A stretch of DNA of 64,000 nt from CAXBBB01 sp963815505. Lineage in GTDB: Bacteria > Bacteroidota > Rhodothermia > Rhodothermales > BA12. The DNA lies in assembly GCA_963815505.1 (NCBI GenBank), contig CAWFGU010000020.1:152709-216708 (forward strand). The letters run 5' to 3'. A model generated the notes under the pieces. The model had not been told where the DNA came from, searched no databases, and saw only the letters and a list, made by a program, of their open reading frames with translations. The position numbers were made by a program, and so were the translations under genes. Shown here piece by piece: positions 60,287 to 64,000 of this stretch (positions within the stretch are counted from its first letter, which is position 1; each line of letters starts with the position of its first letter).

Positions 60287-60772
60287 CTACTCGGCTCGAC
60301 CCGCCAACTCAGAAAGGGCATCTCCGCTGACGCGCTGAACCGTCCACTCGTCCATCGGACGCGCGCCGTGGCGGCGATAGACGGCGAGGGCCGGTTCGTT
60401 CCAGTCCAGGACGGTCCACTCGTAGCGGGGCCAACCGCGCTCCACACACAACTGAGCACCGTAGGCCAGCAGAGCCGTCCCAGCCCCCTTTCCGCGCGCG
60501 TCGGGGCGGACGTAGAGGTCTTCGAGCCACAACCCTTGCAGCCCCTCGAACGTCGAGAACGTCGGGTAGAACAGCGCGAAGCCGTCGTCTTTCCCGTCGA
60601 TCTGAGCGATGATCGCCTCGCACGCCGGACGCTCTCCAAACAGCGCCGCGTGCATCCGCTCGGGCGTGGCTATCATCTCGTCTTCCATCTTCTCATAGAC
60701 CGCTAGCTCACGGATCAGGGTGAGGATCACGTCGACATCAGCGGGAGAAGCGGGGCGAATGATGACGGACAT
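60287..60772 (-). CDS. GNAT family N-acetyltransferase
   Basis: 161 residues. VIIRPASPADVDVILTLIRE starts a GNAT fold. FEGLQGLWLEDLYVRPDARG, followed by KGAGTALLAYGAQLCVERGW, is motif A, with the acetyl-CoA-binding R/Q-x-x-G-x-G/A as RGKGAGTAL. LDWNEPALAVYRRHGARPMD is motif B. It resembles the diamine/polyamine-acetyltransferase-like (SAT/Ard1) subgroup with the strong ELAVYEKMEDEMIATPERMH N-terminal element. Substrate unknown. It is 85 bases upstream of hisE on the same strand. Confidence 0.88.
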   Translation of the reverse strand: MSVIIRPASPADVDVILTLIRELAVYEKMEDEMIATPERMHAALFGERPACEAIIAQIDGKDDGFALFYPTFSTFEGLQGLWLEDLYVRPDARGKGAGTALLAYGAQLCVERGWPRYEWTVLDWNEPALAVYRRHGARPMDEWTVQRVSGDALSELAGRAE

Positions 60773-60813
60773 GGGAGAGCGCGGTCGGGTGAGACGCGAA
60801 GATAGCCGCGCCT

Positions 60814-62118
60814 TTAGCCGGAATATGAAATGCGATAGATGCGGCCGTTGCCGTCGTCGGTCATCAGCAGACTGCCGTCGGGGAGTACGAGCAGACCGAC
60901 AGGGCGGGCGAACGTCGTCGGGCCGGATGGATCAAGTAGGAAGCCGGTCAGGAAGTCTTCGTAGTGACCGGCGGGCTGATCTCCTTCGAAGGGGACGTGG
61001 ACGATTTTGTAGCCCGTTCCCTGGCTGCGATTCCAGCTTCCGCGAAAGGCGACGAACGCGCCGCCCCGGTAGCGAGCCGGAAACTGGTCGCCGTCGTAGA
61101 ACTGGACGCCTAGCGCGGCGCTGTGCGACTCGAAGAGTACGTCGGGCGTGAGCGTTTGCGAGGCGAGGTCGGGGCGCTCGCTGACCTCGCCGTTCATGCG
61201 GCGCGGGTCGAGGTTGCCGGGCGCGAGGTAGGCGTAGGGCCAGCCGTAGAAGCCGCCCGGTTGGACGCGCGTCAGGTAATCGGGCACGAGTCCGTCGCCC
61301 ATGCCGTCGCGCTCGTTGACGGTCGTGAACAGATCGCCGGTCGACGGCTGGAACGCCAGGCCGACGGGGTTGCGCAGGCCGCTCGCATAGGTGGTGCGCT
61401 GCGATCCGTCCGGCCGCATCCGCTGGACCGAGGCGCGCGGCAGTTCTTCCTCGGACACGTTGCTCTCGCTGCCGACCGAGACGTAGAGCCATCCGTCCGG
61501 CCCCGCGACGACGTTGCGCGTCCAGTGCTGGTTGTAGCCGCCCGGCGTCAGTTCGGTGATCACCTCTCCCCTACCGCTGATCGAGCCATCGTAGGCGTAG
61601 CGCCGCACCTCGCCCGTATTGGCGACGAAAAAGGCACCGTCCGTGAATGCCATTCCAAAGGGCTGGTCGAGCGCGTTGTCCGACGTGGCGAACGTCGTCC
61701 GCGTCTCGGCGACACCGTCTCCGTCATCGTCCGACATACGCAGAATGCGGTTGCCTCTGCTTTCGACGGCGAGCACGTCGCCATCGGGCGTGAGCGCGAG
61801 CCAGCGGGGCGCGTTGAGTCCGTCCGCCCACACCTGGACGCGAAAGCCCGAGGGCGCGTTGAGCGTGGCTCCATCGGGCACATCGACGACGTTTGGTCCT
61901 TTGCGCGCCGAACTGGTGGCGAAGGGCTCGGGAAGGTCGCTGAGCCCGAGGCGGATGGGCGACGAGTCCAGCGTTCTAGTGGGGACCTCGGCGTTGAGCT
62001 CGGCCGGTTGGGGCAGCCGCATCGGCGACTCGGCGAGGGTGGCGTCTTGGGTCGAGCAGGCGGCTACCAGCACAACGAGCGGGAGAATACGAGCGAGCAT
62101 GGCAGAGCGGTTGAGCAT
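60814..62118 (-). CDS. PQQ-dependent sugar dehydrogenase-like (sorbosone dehydrogenase) lipoprotein
   Basis: 434 residues from ATG 62118 (ATG 62100 is also possible). The lipobox LVAAC follows MLARILPLVV. A beta-propeller domain with repeated GLAF/W-type blades carries LALTPDGDVLAVESRGNRIL, then MAFTDGAFFVANTGEVRRYA, VVAGPDGWLYVSVGSESNVS, LRNPVGLAFQPSTGDLFTTV, NERDGMGDGLVPDYLTRVQP and GGFYGWPYAYLAPG. This matches soluble aldose/L-sorbosone dehydrogenases with a six-bladed fold. It is expected in the periplasm or outer membrane. PQQ-biosynthesis genes are not visible. Confidence 0.85.
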   Translation of the reverse strand: MLNRSAMLARILPLVVLVAACSTQDATLAESPMRLPQPAELNAEVPTRTLDSSPIRLGLSDLPEPFATSSARKGPNVVDVPDGATLNAPSGFRVQVWADGLNAPRWLALTPDGDVLAVESRGNRILRMSDDDGDGVAETRTTFATSDNALDQPFGMAFTDGAFFVANTGEVRRYAYDGSISGRGEVITELTPGGYNQHWTRNVVAGPDGWLYVSVGSESNVSEEELPRASVQRMRPDGSQRTTYASGLRNPVGLAFQPSTGDLFTTVNERDGMGDGLVPDYLTRVQPGGFYGWPYAYLAPGNLDPRRMNGEVSERPDLASQTLTPDVLFESHSAALGVQFYDGDQFPARYRGGAFVAFRGSWNRSQGTGYKIVHVPFEGDQPAGHYEDFLTGFLLDPSGPTTFARPVGLLVLPDGSLLMTDDGNGRIYRISYSG

Positions 62119-62394
62119 GCTGGAGGAATGCGGACAAGCGCCGCAAGATTCAGCGCGCGAATCTGCGTACGGCGTTACACCTGCATTCGGCAACTCGCTG
62201 GCGTGGGACGAGTGGACGCGAGCGCTGTATCCTGTCGGCCCAATGCCTTTTCTCACCGATGTCCATGTCCTCCGAAGAACCCACTCCGCTGCGCCAGACC
62301 GGCGACGATCCGCCCGATTCTCCTGAGGACGCCTTAGCCGAGTCGGGATCGAAGAGACACCGCTCCTATCGTCGTTGTCGCTACGCCTGCAACG

Positions 62395-63207
62395 ATGGAG
62401 GATCTCTCGACGACCCCGACCAAGCCGGCGCAAACGATCGTACGTGCGCCGGCTGGGCTTCCTCTGGCCGTGCGCGTCGTGGCGGGGCTGCTCGCCGTCG
62501 GGGTGATCGGGGCGATGGTGTGGGCCTGGCCCAAGCCGGACCTGACGCGCTCGTTTGCGCAAGCCGCTGAGCCGGGATCGGCGCCCATTGCAAGCACACT
62601 GCCGGACGATTCGGAGGTGACGCTCCGCTCGGGCGCCTCGCTCAGAGCCGTGGGCGGAGTGGGTGGTGCCGAAGCGCCCCGCGTGCTGCTTACCCAGACC
62701 GAGCGCCATTACATCCTGCGCGGTGACGCCCGCTTTACCGCTCTACCGGACGACGCGAACCTGTTCGTCGTCGACGCCGGTCCGGTCCGAGTGACGACAC
62801 CCGGCGCCCGCTTTGTCGTCGCCGCATCGGATTCGTCGGCGCTGGTGTACGTCGAAAGTGGATCGGTCACGGTCGAAGCCGATTCGACGCGGACGGTCGG
62901 CGGTGGACAGCAAGTAGTCGTGCGCGGTCAGCGGCTGGGACTGCCCACGCCGGTCGGCTCGCCGAGTGCGATTCTGGACTGGACCACCGGCATGCTCGTC
63001 CTCGACAGAACGCTGATGGCTAACGCAACCGATGAACTGAGCCGCCACTTTGGTACCGCCGTACGCATTCCGCCCAACGCGCAGCGCCGCCGGCTGTCCG
63101 GCACGTTTCGGCTGACGACGCTCGACTCGGCGCTCGCGCAGATCGGCGAGGCCGCAGGCGGACAGTTCGTCCGGGGCGGTAACGCGTACGTGTTCACCCA
63201 ACGCTGA
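62395..63207 (+). CDS. FecR-like protein with STN-type C-terminal domain
   Basis: 270 residues. A short cytoplasmic stub is followed by TM (GLPLAVRVVAGLLAVGVIGA, about 20-40). The FecR domain has LTQTERHYILRGDARFTALP, then ANLFVVDAGPVRVTTPGARF and VYVESGSVTVEAD. The end (LDRTLMANATDELSRHFGTA, then LSGTFRLTTLDSALAQIGEA) is the DUF4974/STN-like part. FecR proteins transmit outer-membrane receptor signals to ECF sigma factors; none is adjacent. A +1-shifted frame from 62265 (MSSEEPTPLRQTGDDPPDSP) might extend the N terminus. That would require removing one base near 62346. Confidence 0.75.
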   Translation: MEDLSTTPTKPAQTIVRAPAGLPLAVRVVAGLLAVGVIGAMVWAWPKPDLTRSFAQAAEPGSAPIASTLPDDSEVTLRSGASLRAVGGVGGAEAPRVLLTQTERHYILRGDARFTALPDDANLFVVDAGPVRVTTPGARFVVAASDSSALVYVESGSVTVEADSTRTVGGGQQVVVRGQRLGLPTPVGSPSAILDWTTGMLVLDRTLMANATDELSRHFGTAVRIPPNAQRRRLSGTFRLTTLDSALAQIGEAAGGQFVRGGNAYVFTQR

Positions 63208-63226
63208 CGCGGTGCGCTCTGCGGAC

Positions 63227-63886
63227 ATGACCGATTCGAACCTGACGTTTACCACGGTTTCGGACGCCGACGCGTTCGCATCACCGAACGTGGAAGCGTT
63301 GTTCGTCAGCTACGGCACGTCCGGCATGACACGCGCCGCCGTTCACCTGCTTCGCCGGATGGAGCCGGGCGTTCCGATCACGGTCATCGACAACGCCTCA
63401 CCCGATGACACCGCCGCCCGCCTCCGGGCCGAAGCCCTACCCCTCGCCCCGTTTCGCCTGTCCCACGGCGTCAACTGGCACCACGGCCCCGCGATGGACG
63501 CTGCGATGCGTACCACGTCGGCGCGGCGGATGCTGATTCTCGACACCGACACGTTCGTCTGGCGACCCGACTTGATTCAGGCCATGATCGATCGCGCCGA
63601 GGAGACCGACGCGTGGGCCGTCGGCCACCTGCTCCACGTCGACTCGGACGGCTTCAACACCGACGCGTCGACCGGCACGCCCTACGTCCATCCGCATTGC
63701 GCGCTAATCGACGTGACGGCATACCGGATGCTCGCTCCGGCTGAGAAGCATGGAGCGCCGTTCCTCCGCACGATGGAATCGGCTCAGGCGAGTGGGCTGA
63801 CGGTAGCTGATTTCCCCGTCGCCGAGTACGCCTATCACGTCGGACGGGGACGGTTCGCGCGCACGGTTACGGACTGGACCTGGTAG
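63227..63886 (+). CDS. GT2-like glycosyltransferase family protein
   Basis: 219 residues from ATG 63227. VEALFVSYGTSGMTRAAVHL starts the GT-A fold, then ITVIDNASPDDTAARLRAEA and the metal-site RRMLILDTDTFVWRPDLIQA. The motif order matches small GT2-like proteins; the C-terminal YAYHVGRGRFARTVTDWTW is short. Compared with typical GT2 enzymes (about 250-350 residues) it lacks the extra acceptor-side helices. Donor and acceptor unknown. It begins 19 bases after the FecR-like stop and may be cotranscribed. Confidence 0.72.
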   Translation: MTDSNLTFTTVSDADAFASPNVEALFVSYGTSGMTRAAVHLLRRMEPGVPITVIDNASPDDTAARLRAEALPLAPFRLSHGVNWHHGPAMDAAMRTTSARRMLILDTDTFVWRPDLIQAMIDRAEETDAWAVGHLLHVDSDGFNTDASTGTPYVHPHCALIDVTAYRMLAPAEKHGAPFLRTMESAQASGLTVADFPVAEYAYHVGRGRFARTVTDWTW

Positions 63887-63889
63887 CCG

Positions 63890-64000
63890 ATGGAGGCAAA
63901 TCGCACGCACAGTTCGCCGCTTGAGGCGTCGATCGTAAGAACGACGAACACGCCCTGCGGAACAGCTGAAGCCGGATGCGCTTGCGTGAAACCCTCTTAC
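63890..64000 (+). CDS. Possible start of a further gene, 3' partial
   Basis: ATG 63890 lies three bases after the preceding stop and the frame (MEANRTHSSPLEASIVRTTN...) stays open to the window edge for 37 codons. This fits the tight spacing of the operon, but the residues match nothing I recognise and a chance open frame of this length is common in GC-rich DNA. Confidence 0.3.
   Translation, partial: MEANRTHSSPLEASIVRTTNTPCGTAEAGCACVKPSY

Noticed and set aside
1..64000. CRISPR array, prophage or integrase
   Set aside because: No evenly spaced direct repeats and no phage or recombinase motifs seen; only the IS remnant at 11930 is mobile-element derived.

Overview
This GC-rich window has almost continuous coding on both strands. 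It comes from a diderm, flagellated bacterium. It carries Omp85-type and TolC outer-membrane proteins, L- and P-ring flagellar genes and lipoproteins. Most start codons lack a recognisable Shine-Dalgarno sequence. There is also an hprK, an M23 peptidase with a tyrosine-rich N terminus, and a DUF2795 small protein. Together these suggest the Bacteroidota/Rhodothermota side of the FCB group (Salinibacter- or Rubricoccus-like). That placement is my inference and no marker phylogeny was run.

Layout. Bases 1-8873 are a surface-polysaccharide cluster on the + strand: Wzy-like polymerase (open at the left edge), Wzx flippase, two family-2 glycosyltransferases, an NAD-dependent epimerase, two GT4-type glycosyltransferases and an FkbM methyltransferase, many with ATGA-type overlaps. 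Bases 9065-11821 hold a PRC-barrel-like protein, an Omp85-type barrel protein and a DCC-family protein. Bases 11930-12280 are a scar: an IS5-type transposase remnant fused to the tail of a second, lost flagellin gene. Bases 12310-22841 (- strand) are the flagellar block flgF-G-A-H-I-J-N-K-L, then an HDOD protein, a degenerate receiver and flagellin, the last behind a likely sigma-28 promoter. Two CheY-like receivers diverge from flgF.

Bases 23886-26274 hold an SGNH hydrolase and a MarR regulator around a perfect 28-bp palindrome, then a secreted MsrA-MsrB fusion. Bases 26430-36065 contain a beta-lactamase-fold pseudoenzyme, an SDR, DUF4332, rlmD, DUF2795, an M23 peptidase, hprK and a three-gene overlapping operon (GS/GCS-fold ligase, M15-like peptidase, serine hydrolase). 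Bases 36746-40133 are the flagellar control operon flhF-flhG-small membrane protein-fliA. Its sigma-28 product presumably drives the flagellin promoter 27 kb away.

Bases 40108-50496 hold a VOC protein, DUF4235, tRNA-Ser(UGA), a glutamate dehydrogenase, a large membrane protein, an OmpR/EnvZ-type pair and a hybrid histidine kinase. Bases 50653-60772 hold gyrA, a TPR protein, a lipoprotein, a GT8-like transferase, mlaC, tolC, hisG, hisE and a GNAT. The right end has a PQQ-type sugar dehydrogenase, a FecR-like protein, a small glycosyltransferase and perhaps the start of one more gene.

Reading-frame caution. Six genes need single-base corrections: a GT2 gene, fliA, the 47.5-kb gene, gyrA (three), the TPR gene (three) and a lipoprotein. 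Nine of these ten corrections are single extra bases, and six of the ten fall within 52.5-54.8 kb. An interrupted gyrA cannot be real in a living cell, so most of these are probably consensus errors rather than biology.
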